NCBI GenBank assembly: GCA_007844125.1
Contig: CM017558.1
Location: forward strand, 29,025,264 to 29,089,263
Source: Sinonovacula constricta
Taxonomy: Eukaryota > Mollusca > Bivalvia > Cardiida > Solecurtidae
Direction: 5' to 3'
DNA length: 64,000 nt
Shown here: piece after piece, positions 1 to 11,121 of the stretch
How the letters are laid out: each line of letters starts with the position of its first letter
Position numbering within the stretch: position 1 is the stretch's first letter
The notes under the pieces: generated by a model
Told to the model about the DNA's origin: nothing
The model's database searches: none
The model's input: the letters and a program-made list of their open reading frames with translations, nothing else
Program-made: the position numbers and the translations under genes

Positions 1-218
1 AGAAAGGGATGGAAGCATTGCGAATACCACTGTTATCAGTAATGCACAAAATTTCAATAAATACAACAGCTGGAAACTGTCAATACGACACAGCCCAAGC
101 CTTTAAATAAATTGCCGACTGTGTCTCTTTGGTTGTTAACAAATGTCAACTCTCCTTCCAGGGAACCATAAATAATGTTGCTGAAAGCTGAAACACAGTT
201 GGTTTCTTAACATGAGAG
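1..218 (+). other. 5' flank and probable 5' UTR exon boundary of the fucosyltransferase
   Basis: No coding signal is seen. A pyrimidine-rich tract ending in AG at 160-161 looks like a good 3' splice acceptor, so the coding exon probably begins at 162 after a 5' UTR intron. An ATG at 211 opens a different frame that overlaps the main start. It could act as an upstream ORF. Confidence 0.4.
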
Positions 219-1289
219 ATGCAGGCAATTATGAAACGGCTGTTTTACGGATTGACCATTGCAGCATTATCGCTTTTACTCATCTTGTTCAACAAGTTTC
301 CAACTCACCTTGACAGTAAGAGATTTCGAAATGTGTATTTCATCGAGAGAATTAATAATGTGACGTCGTTTTCGCTTACGCGGGATTCGCATGTCGTTAA
401 AAGTTGTATTGGCGATCCCAACACCAATTTGACAGCACTTATACTAAATAGAACAATATACGCCACAAAATCCGAGTGGCGCCGAATTAAACAGCGTTGT
501 CGCCACTTTATGATGAACGGATTTGATAGTGGTCGTACAGGCAACCATTTGTTTCAAATCGCTTCGCTTATAGGGATAGCTTATCTACACGGATATATAC
601 CAATCATCAAGAAATCCCACCCTATAAATGCATTCTTTGATTTGCCGTTCGCTGTTGATGATATCAGCATGCACAACAACAAGGTATTAAGTGTACCACA
701 ATGCGCAAGTTATGACAAACGCACTGAGGCAATAAGCCACGAACACAACTGGACACTTACAGGATATTTTCAAACTTGGAAGTATTTTAGCCACGTTGAG
801 TATATTGTGAGAGACTCTTTCCGCATCAGAAGACGGTTTCTAGATGAGGCCGAAAATTTCCTGAGAAATGTATCAGTTATGGGCGTTGCAAATGTCGGTT
901 TGCATGTTCGGAGAGGAGATATGCTGTACGGAGCTGAATCGGGATACAGTGTCGCTGATTTGAGTTTCATCGAAAGAGCTATGGAATTCTACCGCTTAAA
1001 ATACGACAGCGTTCAATTTATCATCGTTAGCGATGGAATGGAATGGTGCAAAGAGCACATAAAAAGCGTGGATGTACTGTTCAGTCCTTTTCGTCACCCA
1101 ATTTCAGATTTCGCGTTACTCTCGTTGTGTGATCACGTGATAGTGACTTCCGGTACATTTGGATGGTGGGGAGCCTGGCTAGCCAATGGAACGACAGTTT
1201 ATTTTAATGGATATCCCAAGAAAGGGACAAACCTCTATCGACAAACGAATTTGACGGAATATTACCCGAATTCTTGGATACGGCTTTAG
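219..1289 (+). CDS. Galactoside alpha-1,2-fucosyltransferase, GT11 family, single exon
   Basis: A 356-residue type II Golgi-type enzyme predicted to transfer fucose from GDP-fucose to the 2-OH of terminal galactose. Residues 7-24 form one hydrophobic anchor after a short basic N-terminus. The GT11 motifs are all visible: GRTGNHLFQIASL at 105-117 (family G-R-GN-(M/L)FQ), GYFQTWKYF at 182-190, the nucleotide-sugar motif HVRRGD at 229-234, SDGMEWCK at 271-278, and SGTFGWWGAWLA at 311-322. There are N-glycosylation sequons near 47, 70, 77, 177, 217, 323 and 344. The length matches full family members and there is no frameshift. The coding part has no intron, as is common for this family in molluscs. 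Met5 is an alternative start; both keep the anchor. No nearby canonical AATAAA was found downstream. The family is secure; linkage and acceptor specificity are inferred from it. Confidence 0.93.
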   Translation: MQAIMKRLFYGLTIAALSLLLILFNKFPTHLDSKRFRNVYFIERINNVTSFSLTRDSHVVKSCIGDPNTNLTALILNRTIYATKSEWRRIKQRCRHFMMNGFDSGRTGNHLFQIASLIGIAYLHGYIPIIKKSHPINAFFDLPFAVDDISMHNNKVLSVPQCASYDKRTEAISHEHNWTLTGYFQTWKYFSHVEYIVRDSFRIRRRFLDEAENFLRNVSVMGVANVGLHVRRGDMLYGAESGYSVADLSFIERAMEFYRLKYDSVQFIIVSDGMEWCKEHIKSVDVLFSPFRHPISDFALLSLCDHVIVTSGTFGWWGAWLANGTTVYFNGYPKKGTNLYRQTNLTEYYPNSWIRL

Positions 1290-1675
1290 CCGTCATGAAA
1301 CATAATGTTCATACGTTTATTTATCATACTGTACTGCAGTATCTTCATATGCACAACTGTCAAATATCACCTTATCAAACGCTAGCATGTAACTCACGGT
1401 CATCGTGTGTTTGTGCAGTTGGAGATAAAGATTACATGTCTTTGTGTCTTTTTTTTTAAATTCGGCTTTTATCTTTATTTAACTCTTTCTCTTGATGAAG
1501 TACTTAGAAGACAATGGTTTCACAAGGTTCGTATACGGAGTTCCCCTTATAACGAGTTAATGCACAGTCATAGGTTTAGATTTTACACCCACGCGGGTCG
1601 ATATCAATTGTTTTCATTATATCTCTTTATATATCTGGCTTATTAGAGTATGATTTTGTTATTCTTTTTTTAACA
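1290..1675. other. 3' flank of fucosyltransferase, no gene seen
   Basis: AT-rich sequence with short chance ORFs. No poly(A) signal, repeat or conserved exon is recognised. Confidence 0.4.
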
Positions 1676-2055
1676 CATACAACACAAAAAAATAACACAC
1701 ACAAACATAACACACACACACACACATAACACACACACACATTCACACACACACATAACACACACATACACTCACACACACACACACCTACACTCACATA
1801 CACACACACACGCACGCACACACACACACAAACACACACACAAACGTATAAAACACACACGTATAACACACACACACACACGTATAAAACACACACGTAT
1901 AACACACACACACACAGACAACACACACACAGCCCACAAAACAAACATATCACACACACATAACACACACACAACAGACATACACATATAACACACACAA
2001 CACACACACACACACACACAACACACACACACACACACAACACACACACACACTC
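1676..2055. repeat. (CA)n microsatellite, interrupted
   Basis: About 380 bases of CACACA with AA, CGTATAA and ACATA interruptions. Several segments such as CGTATAAAACACACA recur, so the tract expanded partly as larger units. Long ORFs here encode only Cys/Val runs and are artefacts. Confidence 0.97.
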
Positions 2056-2242
2056 AAAAGAAGGAATTTAAATGCCAGGTAAAACTTAACTTAGATAACG
2101 CTAGTACTAGTTCAAAGTACTTGTATGCAAAAAAAGAAAGTGACTACAATAATCGGCCAATCTAGAGCTCGTTAAAATTAGTATGCTTTTTAAAAAAGTT
2201 ACTGTTGAACCAGTTTACTATGCAAACACAGTATGTGTACTA

Positions 2243-2243
<1 letters not shown>

Positions 2244-2337
<94 letters not shown>
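2244..2337. repeat. (ATT)n microsatellite
   Basis: About 31 uninterrupted TTA triplets. Confidence 0.97.
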
Positions 2338-2339
<2 letters not shown>

Positions 2340-3261
2340 ATTATAAAGAGTTCATATCTTTTATGTACTAAAACATGTCTGCTTTGCTTATATTTTCCAT
2401 TTTCGAAATGAAAGAAATATTTTAGTTATCTCCCTTGTGAGATGGAATTTTCATATACTTTGTATACGAAATACAATTTAAAAAAAAAAAAAGCTCTCAG
2501 AGTTTTAATTTATTTTTATTTCAATCATTAAGTTTACATTTAATGCGCATGCATATTTTCAAATGTTTAAAAAGAGAAAATAATCTTAATGTTTCTGCAG
2601 TAACTATAAACCAAATACCTACCCACAAGGAAGGTGATAATGTAGTTTTTTAACAGATGACGTCCCTTTACATATAAAAATTAGGGGGCATCGTTAGCTC
2701 TCAGTTGTCACTGACCCATCCAAGTGAACCGGTTTGAATCGGTAAACAAGATCAGTTCAAAAGATTTTGTCGTATCAGTCTACGTTGTTGTCATATTGTG
2801 AGTTGTATTCACAACAAATGGTTCGTAGCTGGACAGCACAACATACATAAATATATGTTTATATACATATAAATCATCATACCACTTTTCTAATTTCACA
2901 TTGGTGACATTTTCTTGGCCTGGTCGTTGCAGCATTTTAGTGCAAGTATGAATGTCAACCCTTTTAATATAAATTCATTGGCTTATGTAAGATAGATAGA
3001 TTCCACAAACTCACATGTACCAAATGTTATATTTGATATTAAGATGTAATCTTGATTTTTCCCCTTTAAAACTGTATTTTATGTTTAAAACACACTGTTG
3101 ATTGTGATTGTGTGATGTTGTTGTTTTTTTAATCCGGGTGACTCAGTACTAAAATTAAGCACATTCCCTTTTCTCTTTTATCTCGTTGTAAAATTCGTAA
3201 ATCTCAACTTCAAATTAAAAATAGAAGTAGATCTGATGGTTGTAATACTTGGTATGAGAAA
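2338..3261. other. Non-coding stretch, nothing recognised
   Basis: AT-rich, with no open frame of note. If the minus-strand exons at 3289-3798 belong to a gene running left, this would be its intron. Confidence 0.4.
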
Positions 3262-3288
3262 TATTTCGAATAATATAGTTGTACGTAC

Positions 3289-3441
3289 TGTACTGGCATG
3301 CTAGTCCCATCCATCCGTGGGCACATGGCCCCGGACAATCTCCTGTTACATTGTGGCACTGAACGTCAGCCGCACAGTGGCATCGATATCTGCAGTTCTC
3401 ACCGAATGAGTGAATGGGATAATAGTCGCTGGGAGGACAGC
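3289..3441 (-). pseudogene. EGF-like exon 2 of inverted receptor copy, acceptor AG lost
   Basis: 153 nt, equivalent to exon 2 of gene B at 34537-34689. The frame is open and reads an eight-cysteine-type unit beginning CPPSDYYPIHSFGENC and ending GWMGLACQY. The donor GTACGT at the 3' end is kept. The acceptor is changed: the two bases before the exon on the minus strand are AT, where gene B has AG. The next AG downstream would shift the frame to an early stop. The exon is therefore probably skipped or dead, although a single-base read error could give the same appearance. Confidence 0.75.
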
Positions 3442-3451
3442 ATATAGAGAA

Positions 3452-3563
3452 ATCATCATCATCATGCTCCTTCTCCTCCTACTCCTACTCATAATAATAA
3501 TAATAATAATCAGCATCCTGCTCCTCCTCCTCCTCCTCATCATCATTATCATCCTCATCATCC

Positions 3564-3610
<47 letters not shown>

Positions 3611-3612
3611 GT
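3452..3612. repeat. (ATC/CTC)n trinucleotide repeat in intron 1 of the inverted copy
   Basis: Mixed CAT, CTC and ATA triplets lying immediately upstream, in gene sense, of the minus-strand EGF exon. The same repeat occupies the equivalent place in gene B (34131-34530). Confidence 0.92.
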
Positions 3613-3743
3613 TATCTACAACTACAACATCATTAACAACAATAACATTTGGTTGTATATCAGAAAACAAAAAATAAAGCTGAAACATTTAATTAAGAAG
3701 CTACGGAGGTGGTAGTTTTAAGTAAATTAATAAATGTACTTAC

Positions 3744-3798
3744 GCGAAATAACATATTCTACAAGCAACACAATATTTAAACAAGTTGTTAGCTTCAT
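3744..3798 (-). CDS. Signal-peptide exon 1 of inverted receptor copy
   Basis: 55 nt from ATG at 3798 reading down to a donor GTAAGT. It encodes MKLTTCLNIVLLVEYVIS, a short hydrophobic leader differing from gene B exon 1 (33971-34025) at several residues. It ends in phase 1 as in gene B. It may be the first exon of a third receptor gene continuing left of the window, with the fucosyltransferase nested on the opposite strand, or a relic cut off from copy A by inversion. Confidence 0.7.
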
Positions 3799-4405
3799 CC
3801 TGGTGCATCTATTTTCGCAATGACCCAGACACTATAATAGAGTGACTAAATACCCAAGCGGGAATGCGACTTATAAAACTTAATACTCTAATAGTTATCC
3901 GATGACAGTGCATGCGTATTTAATTTAATGTCCTCGTCAGTTAAAAAATACCTGTATAAAATGTCACATAATTAAAGCAATACGCAGATACTGAGGTTGA
4001 CTGGCACAGGGGTTAGAAATGCAATTTCAGAAGAATATACAGAAAACATAAGTAATAATATTAATACCAATTGAAGAAATGCTTATAAAGGATAAAACAC
4101 TTTATACAAATTGCTCGGGGCTAAGGGGACAGCATTACGCTGACTAGTCGGTATCAGTATAATGAACCGGCCGGGTTCAGACCCTGGGCACCTCATAAGT
4201 GCCCCTGTCGTTGCACAGTATCAGCAAAAATGCTGGCAAACCCCAATCCATCCTTTATTATGACTGTATTCGGTTGGGAAAATAATATTATCAATTTATC
4301 GAGACGTAAGACGAAATGAATATTTTGAAGCGAATACTATAATCTTTACCTTAATGAAAATGAATTTTAGTGCAGATAATAAAAATCAAAAACTCCACAA
4401 ACGAG

Positions 4406-4610
4406 GTTTAAGCACCCCATTCGGTCCTTTTGCCGACTGACTGTTCCAATGCTGTAACAGATGTTTATTTCTTTTTATATGTTATGTCTCGTCTCTGTGT
4501 CTTTGTCACATTTATATTTACCATGTTTGCCTTCGTCTAGAGGTAGATTAAATTTAAATATCTGTGGAAATTTTGCTAGGCCTTTTTCTTATTTACCTAT
4601 CCATTGATTC
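4406..4610 (+). repeat. Dispersed repeat family R1 (GTTTAAGCACCCC...GACTGTTCCAA)
   Basis: Shares the order TTTAAGCACCCC, GCCGACTGACTGTTCCAA, then TTTGTC-rich sequence with 19530-19735 and 32185-32345. It begins exactly where the inverted receptor copy ends, so it may mark the rearrangement edge. Confidence 0.6.
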
Positions 4611-6045
4611 AAACCTGTATATACACTCCTTAGTTGTTTCGTCAAACTCTCAACTAAATGACATCATCGAAAGCACGGGGAAATGTTTTGCGACTGGAGT
4701 CGCGAAAAAGTCGGTGTTTTTGGCTATGTTGATATGACATTGTTCATTCATAATATCTTCGTTCGAATAATAAATAGCGAATTCGTGAAAAGGATACAGC
4801 TGTATTGCCTAATGTAGATAGTGTTTTTAATAATAATAGTTTGCCTGGAGGAATGCATAAGAGAGAAAAGCCCCTTTGTTTAGTTTAGATTATAGGTGAA
4901 TCGGATCTGTGCATTAGAGAAGATGTTCAATTCATGTTTTGTAAACCATATGTAGGACAATCTTGACAAATCGTTGCCTCCCTGCTAAAATAATGAGGAG
5001 GAAGTAACTCATATTCTAATAAAATCTAACTGAAATGCAGTATATAAACGTAAGTAATAGCAGTCCATAAGAGTGCATCATTTGGCAAACATTAAACATA
5101 ATAATATATAAAATGTTCATATTAACGAAATGATTAAAATAAAAGGAATTAAACTGTAACAGGTCTTTATTTTTTACAAAAAACTATATAATATAAATTA
5201 ATGTTAGTTTCTGTCCTAGTATGTACAGACGTGAACTCGTGTTATCAAAAGTATCTGCCTAAGGACAGGACCAAATGAGACTTTACTATATTTAACTTAC
5301 CATCTCAACTACTACACTGCAACCGTCCCGCATTAGGTACAATTACGACGCTGAAAATGGTAAAATAGAAGAATAGTCTAGGGTAGCACAGTGAAGATCA
5401 AGTTTCACATGTCTCTCGCATGTGCTATAAATTAAGAAAGCACACGTAAACGAACATCGTATACAAATTCTAAAGTTTCACACCGGTATTGTATACATTA
5501 AACTGTATTCGTGTTGTCAAGACAATTCTAAATTGCAATAACCTGAAATAGTATATGTGTATCTGCATACCATTTATAATTAGATATGTTTTATTCGGAC
5601 AACGTTTTTCTCAAAAAGTGCTGCACAAAATTTTCCAAAAGAGAGGAATTTGTCACCTAAGTCCTGTTACGGTTCTTCTAAATAGGAATATCAAAACTAT
5701 GACAACGCATAATATAACACGGAATAAACCCGAGAGGTATCACATTGCAACGGACATTCGTCCAAAGGGCCTACTGGAGTAATCAAACCGAGATTAAAGA
5801 TACCCATTAGTTCGGTCGCACTAAATTAGTTGAAAACTCTAATTTAATGTTTTATGCCATAATATAATAATTAAAGCATCAACTTAAACATTCATGTTAC
5901 CAACAAGCCAAAAAAATGTCTGCAACCGGGTAATAATCTTTTACACAAATTGACAATATAAACAACAATCGACAATATAAACAACAAACGCATTTTAACG
6001 GGAAATACCGATAGTTTACGGAATATGTCGAAGCTTGGCCGAGAA
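4611..6045. other. Non-coding stretch with a 50-bp piece shared with 33384-33434
   Basis: No gene was recognised. Bases 4885-4935 (TAGATTATAGGTGAATCGGA onward) match 33390-33436 in direct orientation. That is the segment inserted in the gene B copy but missing from the inverted copy. Confidence 0.5.
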
Positions 6046-6100
6046 CCAACTACTTTACATACGAAGCCACGCCCGCCATGTTGAAAAATGTTTTGACAAG
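6046..6100 (+). promoter_or_regulatory. Possible promoter with YY1-like site
   Basis: A locally GC- and CpG-richer stretch contains CGCCCGCCATGTTG (6070-6083), whose reverse complement resembles the metazoan YY1 core (A-N-ATGGCGG-C). It lies about 20 bases before an ATG in good context that is followed 15 nt later by GTGAGT. The assignment is inferred from motif resemblance only. Confidence 0.3.
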
Positions 6101-8270
6101 ATGCCGTCTTCAACGGTGAGTATTGTTATTCTATTTATGCACATTTTCTAATGAACATGTATGATTGATATATGTTATTGATTCATTCGCTATTACGCTC
6201 CCTAGTTTGGTGATAGTTTGAACTGAATTAGCCTGTTTCCTTGACACTAGTTGACAGTACTGTTGTTGTTTTTTACCGTTCTGGTCGCCGTTCAACTTTC
6301 ACTTTTCGCTCGCCTACGGCTCCAGAGTATCGGAGAGATTATAGTTTATTTCAACGCAACCGATTTACCTTTTCTTTCAACATGTGTACATTTTACTTTT
6401 CAAATTCATTATGCTGTCATAGTTGACAGTGTTAACAACATTTTAGTATAAACGGACATTGGTCATTCGTACCCATGTATTTTCGTAATCAAATAAAACT
6501 GCCGTTTTTGGTCGTTTTATAACCGTACATTCTGGCAGGCCATTCTTTAAACAAAGCAAATTTGATAACCACAACATTCATATTTTTTTAAATATGGTAT
6601 TCACTTTATATTAGGATGCATTATATTTGTAGAGTAGCAGTCACCTTGTTACCATAGACGGTTTTAGACCATCCCACTTCTGGACCAAGCCATGGGAACA
6701 GACATAGAGAGAAAGGGAGGGACAGATTACCTCTTGTTATGCATGACAACCAGCCAAGCACCAGCTAACTAGTTGTGTAATTTGTGTTTTGAGTAAGTTT
6801 TTGAACTACATGTAGAATATGTACTACTAGAAATTTATGGTCCGCAACAAATTTATTGTCAGATCAGTTCATAAGCTCACAATGAGGCTAGCCACTTACT
6901 ATATTTTAATTATTCACATTCTTTTAACTTGAAAAATCACTACACCACACTGAAATGCTCCTTTATAATGACAAGTAGTCTATTAATTAGTGGTAATATA
7001 TTCTGTGCCCATATGCTGACTTAAATTTAAAATGAAAGTAGTGCTAGTACAACCAGTTTCAAAATTGATAGCTGATCAGTTTACTCATAAAACTTTTGGA
7101 ATGTGAGCAAGTTAATGTGTCGTCAGCTATTACTCCAGTGTCCTTGGTGGCTCACTGCGTGTTTTTAGTCCTGGTTGTAATGAAAATATTCATGTGGAAG
7201 GGTCTGTCGGCTGACCCAATCTGGGCTCTCCTTCACAGTCATAACTGAACATCACTATTGTAACTTAGTAACCATTATATGGTTGCCATGTTATATCTAT
7301 TGAAAAAACAGTACAAACAAAAGGTGTTAAAACTCAATAATGGATTATAATATCACCACCACTGAAAACATATTATTGATATGTGACTATGCTACCTTTC
7401 ATGATGTCTTCAGGTTGGGAGAATCAATATGTAGAAACAGTTTTCAAACTAGTTTCTTTTTTAGAGGCTTAATGATCTTATAAATATTATTTGTTCCATG
7501 TTTGAGCATGCAACTATGTCAACTTAATGTGTCACTCATTAATAGTACAATGTATATGTACAATAGTATATGTGCCAGACTGTTATGATGTATTTGAAAT
7601 ACATGTATGATGCATGGCTCACAAAAAAGTCTAAATGTGAATATTACTGTCACTTAACTGTGTTCAAGCCACTACCAGAAAATCAATTATTACCCATGTG
7701 AATATTTTTATACCTTTAAAATTATGACAAATTCGAAAGGATTAACTTGCCAGCCTAGGGGAATTTTTTTTTAAGGGGAATATATCTGATCAAATCCAAT
7801 TGCAAATGAATTGTTGCAGCCCTACATAGAAGAGCTTGCAACTGATATCAAGAGTACCAATTTTTTTTTTCAATTTTGACCTTTTAATTTGTGAAAGTTT
7901 TGTGTTATTTGCAGTTTTAAATTTGTAAAGATGTGTTAGGGGGGTTTTCTCCGCAAATAACCCATACTGCAAAATTTTCAATAAAAAACAAAACAAGTCA
8001 CACATAATCACATATTTAGCAAATTTATTTAAATTGCAGTTATGTGGACAACGGTCATCAGAAGGGGAGATCATTGAAACACAGACCACTAATCGGTCAA
8101 TAAATATGGTAAGAATTACATACCAGGTACACGTATTATTTTTAGATTTAATTTCTTTTAAAGCAACTTGGTCACAATTGGTGAAATTTCAGCATTTTCA
8201 GCTCACCAAACTTCCTCAGTCAGGCGCTTCAGCAGACAGAGGGAATGAAAAGTTGTTAAAAGAATATTGA
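6101..8270 (+). CDS. Possible three-exon small-protein gene (about 46-49 aa), unidentified
   Basis: Proposed exons are 6101-6115 (ATG, MPSST, then GTGAGT), 8040-8108 (after AAATTGCAG, ending ATG then GTAAGA) and 8193- or 8202-8270 (after ATTTCAG or TTTTCAG, ending TGA). All junctions are phase 0, and exon 2 is open in that phase (LCGQRSSEGEIIETQTTNRS then INM). Exon 3 reads LTKLPQSGASADRGNEKLLK then EY and stop. The polar small protein matches no family I recognise. Support comes from agreement of splice phases and a promoter-like start; weaknesses are the short exons and the absence of a clear poly(A) signal. Confidence 0.33.
6116..8039. other. Putative intron or intergenic stretch, nothing recognised
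   Basis: AT-rich, without open frames or clear repeats. If the small gene at 6101-8270 is real, this is its first intron. Confidence 0.35.
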
Positions 8271-8392
8271 TCTGTCAAAAGACATGGCAGCCAGGGTGTG
8301 TGCCATTTTCCTTATATGACTGAAGTAAACAGAAATTGAAACTGATTGTCCAAATGTTGCTTCTGTGCAATTACATAAAGTATGATTATTCT

Positions 8393-8764
8393 AGACCGGA
8401 CCTGGTAGCGTAATCATTAGAGCATAGGCACCAGGTACTGGAGACCTCTGGTTAGATTCATGGTCTGTGACATAACAAAAGTCATTAGAAATTGTAGTAG
8501 TACACGCTTCCTTGTAATGCTCAAGCACACATGGTAATTGCACAACAGGTCTGCTCAGTGTCAAGATAAGCGGAGTTTGTGTGGTTTCATACAGGTCTTC
8601 ATGGCATGCTGTATTTAAAATGGTGGATCCAGACCTTATGTCGGGTATAGTATCATGCCAGGTGTTCACAGCATGCTATACACAGTTACGGCAGCATCTT
8701 ATCTGCTTTAAGTGGACACCATCTCCAAATGACTGAATTATGTTGCTTGGACAATAAACCCAAA
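8393..8764 (+). repeat. tRNA-derived SINE, sense orientation
   Basis: It starts GACCTGGTAGCGTAATCATT, a degraded tRNA-like head with an A-box-like TAGCG..AAT..TAGAGC and a B-box-like GGTTAGATTC. The tail is shared (as reverse complement) with 19880-20200 and 12605-12776, including CCAGGTGTTCACAGCATGCT and a 3' end reading AATAAACCCAA. Confidence 0.8.
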
Positions 8765-10594
8765 AAAAAATTATTCTGGTCTGTTAAATCATTGCTGATA
8801 CTTCTTGCTCTCTATAACTTAATGTCTATGACACTCAGGTGAGCGATATAGTCATTATAGGCATCTTGTATTCTTTTTCTTCCAAACAGCAAGGCCTTGA
8901 TCAATACCAATAAATAGTGGAATAAAGTATAACCTCTGATCACTATAATATATATATATATTAACCAGCTGTCCTTCAAAATATTTCGTTGTTTGTTGGT
9001 GAGGATCAAAAGTGTTGCAGTGCTTATTTTGTGTTTGTCAGTCGCAAACAATGCACTAATTGGCATGATAGTGACACAACAATTTAAATACCTAAGTGTT
9101 GATTTTCACCCATGTGTGGTTCTGTTTGTCTGATGCAAATTTTGACTTGGCACCATTAGATGCAGCCTGTAGCTATTTCTTTTTAGAAACATTTGTATAT
9201 TTGTTATGGTAGTTTTATTAACCAACAGCCCTGTTGGCTCATGGTTCCATCATAGAACATGTCATGCCAAAGTCTTCGAAAATGTGCTAGTCCATCATTA
9301 TTACCAATGCTCGCATTATACAGGCTTTCTACTGGTCCCTACTTTTCCTATTTTTTTTCCTACTTTTTCAACGGAGTCCTACTTTTTCAGAAATAGCCCT
9401 ATTATTCCTACTTTTTGCTTTCAGAAAAGAAAATATAACATGAACTTCAAAATATTTCATTACTTGTATTTTCAGTTTCTCCATTTCTTGTGAATAGCAG
9501 TTAAGATGTGCTCGTGGGTACTCCTTGGAATGTCCATCCTATAAAGCAACATGGTCCCTTGGCCAGTCAGTCCAGACATATTGGTCAGAGGTGCCTGTCT
9601 TTCAAGCATGGACAGAACAAAGGTTTATGTTGGGCATCATGATGACAGTAACCTAAGAAATAATAGTAATTCTGAATGGAACTAGTAATAAATTCCTTGT
9701 TTAGCCCTATTTTTTTACTCATGAAATTTGCTACTTTGCCCTGCTTTTTTGTAAAAACATGCCCTACTTCTGTCTTACTTTTTGTGAAGAGGCAGTAGGA
9801 AAAAAACTATATTGTCATAAAACTTATATTCTATAAATATAGCAGATATGTATGTTATTTTTCATTGAGAGTATTTGATTTGATTGGTTTATTGTTTTAG
9901 TGATTTTGAGACAACGGTCAGAAGAAGGAATGTTGCTGACAGAGGAAGGCATGTTGCTTATGGAATGATCATTCAGGAATGACAGTAACTTTTCCCTGGC
10001 AGGCATTTTTCAGGAGAGCAATATTATGAACAAAAAACCCTGTCAACACAGAAGACTGACTTCTTGGAATGAAAACAGTTATTTGTAAAAAAAAATAAGG
10101 GACCTGTGTGTCCCTTCTACCATTGGCAAGGAAACTAATCCTGTTAAATCACATTTGTATATAACATTATACCATCTAAAGAATATTGTTAGCCTGTGTT
10201 TGGGTATCTGTGGATTTAAGTCACCATATTAATTTTGAATTATTTTACATGTTATATAAAGTATTCAGTTCCTTTTATGCGGACAAAAATACCTTTTAGA
10301 AAAAAAAAATGTCATTGTTAATTTACTTTGTTATGCAATTATTATAAGTTTGCTAACTTGTATTATTTACTTTACAAAAAAGTTATTAGACCAGCTCAAT
10401 GACTGTGTAGTACTAAAAATGTTACATTTTTCATAAATATTTCGCTAGGGATTAAAAATTGTAACTTATCTGTTCATACTTATTTATTTTTGTATTACTT
10501 TTATTATTTATTTAATGAAGCCTATTAGAGGGACACAAATATGCATTAAATCACTTTAGTTATGATTTGATTAATATAGGAAAACATGGAGAAA
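8765..10594. other. Non-coding stretch with CCTACTTTTT clusters
   Basis: No gene was recognised. Two clusters near 9335-9420 and 9700-9790 repeat a CCTACTTTTT/CCCTA motif, suggesting a degraded interspersed element. At 9899-9985 a frame echoes exon 2 of the putative small gene (QRSEEG against QRSSEG), but it has no good donor. Confidence 0.35.
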
Positions 10595-10705
10595 GTACAG
10601 ACCTGTACTGAGAGTAAAAAAAAAGATTGTTTACTGTTTGTATAAAGAATCTAGTACTGTACTGAGAGTAATAAAAGATTGTTTACTATGTTTATATAAA
10701 GAATT
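10595..10705. repeat. Two-copy tandem repeat, about 55 bp unit
   Basis: CTGTACTGAGAGTAA, a few A's, GATTGTTTACT and TATAAAGAAT occur twice in succession. The spacing differs by small indels. Confidence 0.8.
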
Positions 10706-11121
10706 TAGCGCAATGGTTTTGTTTAAATATATTTAATAATAATATTGGGTTACTTTATAAATGCTTACTTTATAAATGCTTATTTCATGTTTATGTGTAA
10801 ACATGTATTTTCTCAAAATGTTTTGATTTTCTCGTGTTAGGGTTTACAAATGCTTATTGTACCTATATTGGAAATTACAAAGTCAAGTGATTCTCATTAT
10901 TTTTTAATTTCCTATATAGGTACTATAAACATCCAGGCAAGCATTTGCAAGACATCATCCTGACTTATGTTACAACGCATTTGTATTTTAAACGTTCGTG
11001 TGTCTTGAAATAACCGTGTACAGCACCAAAAAAAGAACATTATTCAGTTATCAATAATACTATTAAAAGCTGGATAGCAGTGTAGTGTCAGTATAAGAAG
11101 ATTACGGGTAATTAAGACAAA
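10706..11121. other. Non-coding stretch with an imperfect palindrome
   Basis: Between 10848 and 10952, CAAATGCTTATTGTACCTAT is answered by ATATAGGTAC and, after a small loop, AAGCATTTG. This is a broken inverted repeat of a MITE-like kind. Short repeats of TTTATAAATGCTTA lie just before it. Confidence 0.4.

Larger units (their letters stand above)
3262..4405 (-). repeat. Inverted copy of the receptor gene 5' end (partner 33345-34722)
   Basis: The reverse complement matches 33345-34722: upstream flank, signal-peptide exon, short intron with a trinucleotide repeat, EGF exon and the first bases of the next intron. Homology ends near 3262 and 4405. The partner carries about 70 extra bases (33384-33453) that are absent here. 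The two copies form a head-to-head inverted repeat about 29 kb apart. Confidence 0.9.

Noticed and set aside
1627..2053. Long Cys/Val ORFs on the minus strand
   Set aside because: They are translations of the CA microsatellite.
2205..2411. Poly-isoleucine ORF
   Set aside because: Translation of the ATT repeat.
3346..3715. Met-, Asp-, Ile- and Leu-run ORFs on both strands
   Set aside because: Trinucleotide repeat translations. Only the EGF part on the minus strand is real.
3289..3798. A U12-type intron explaining the AT at the acceptor
   Set aside because: The donor is GTAAGT, a normal U2-type site, so a minor-spliceosome explanation does not fit.
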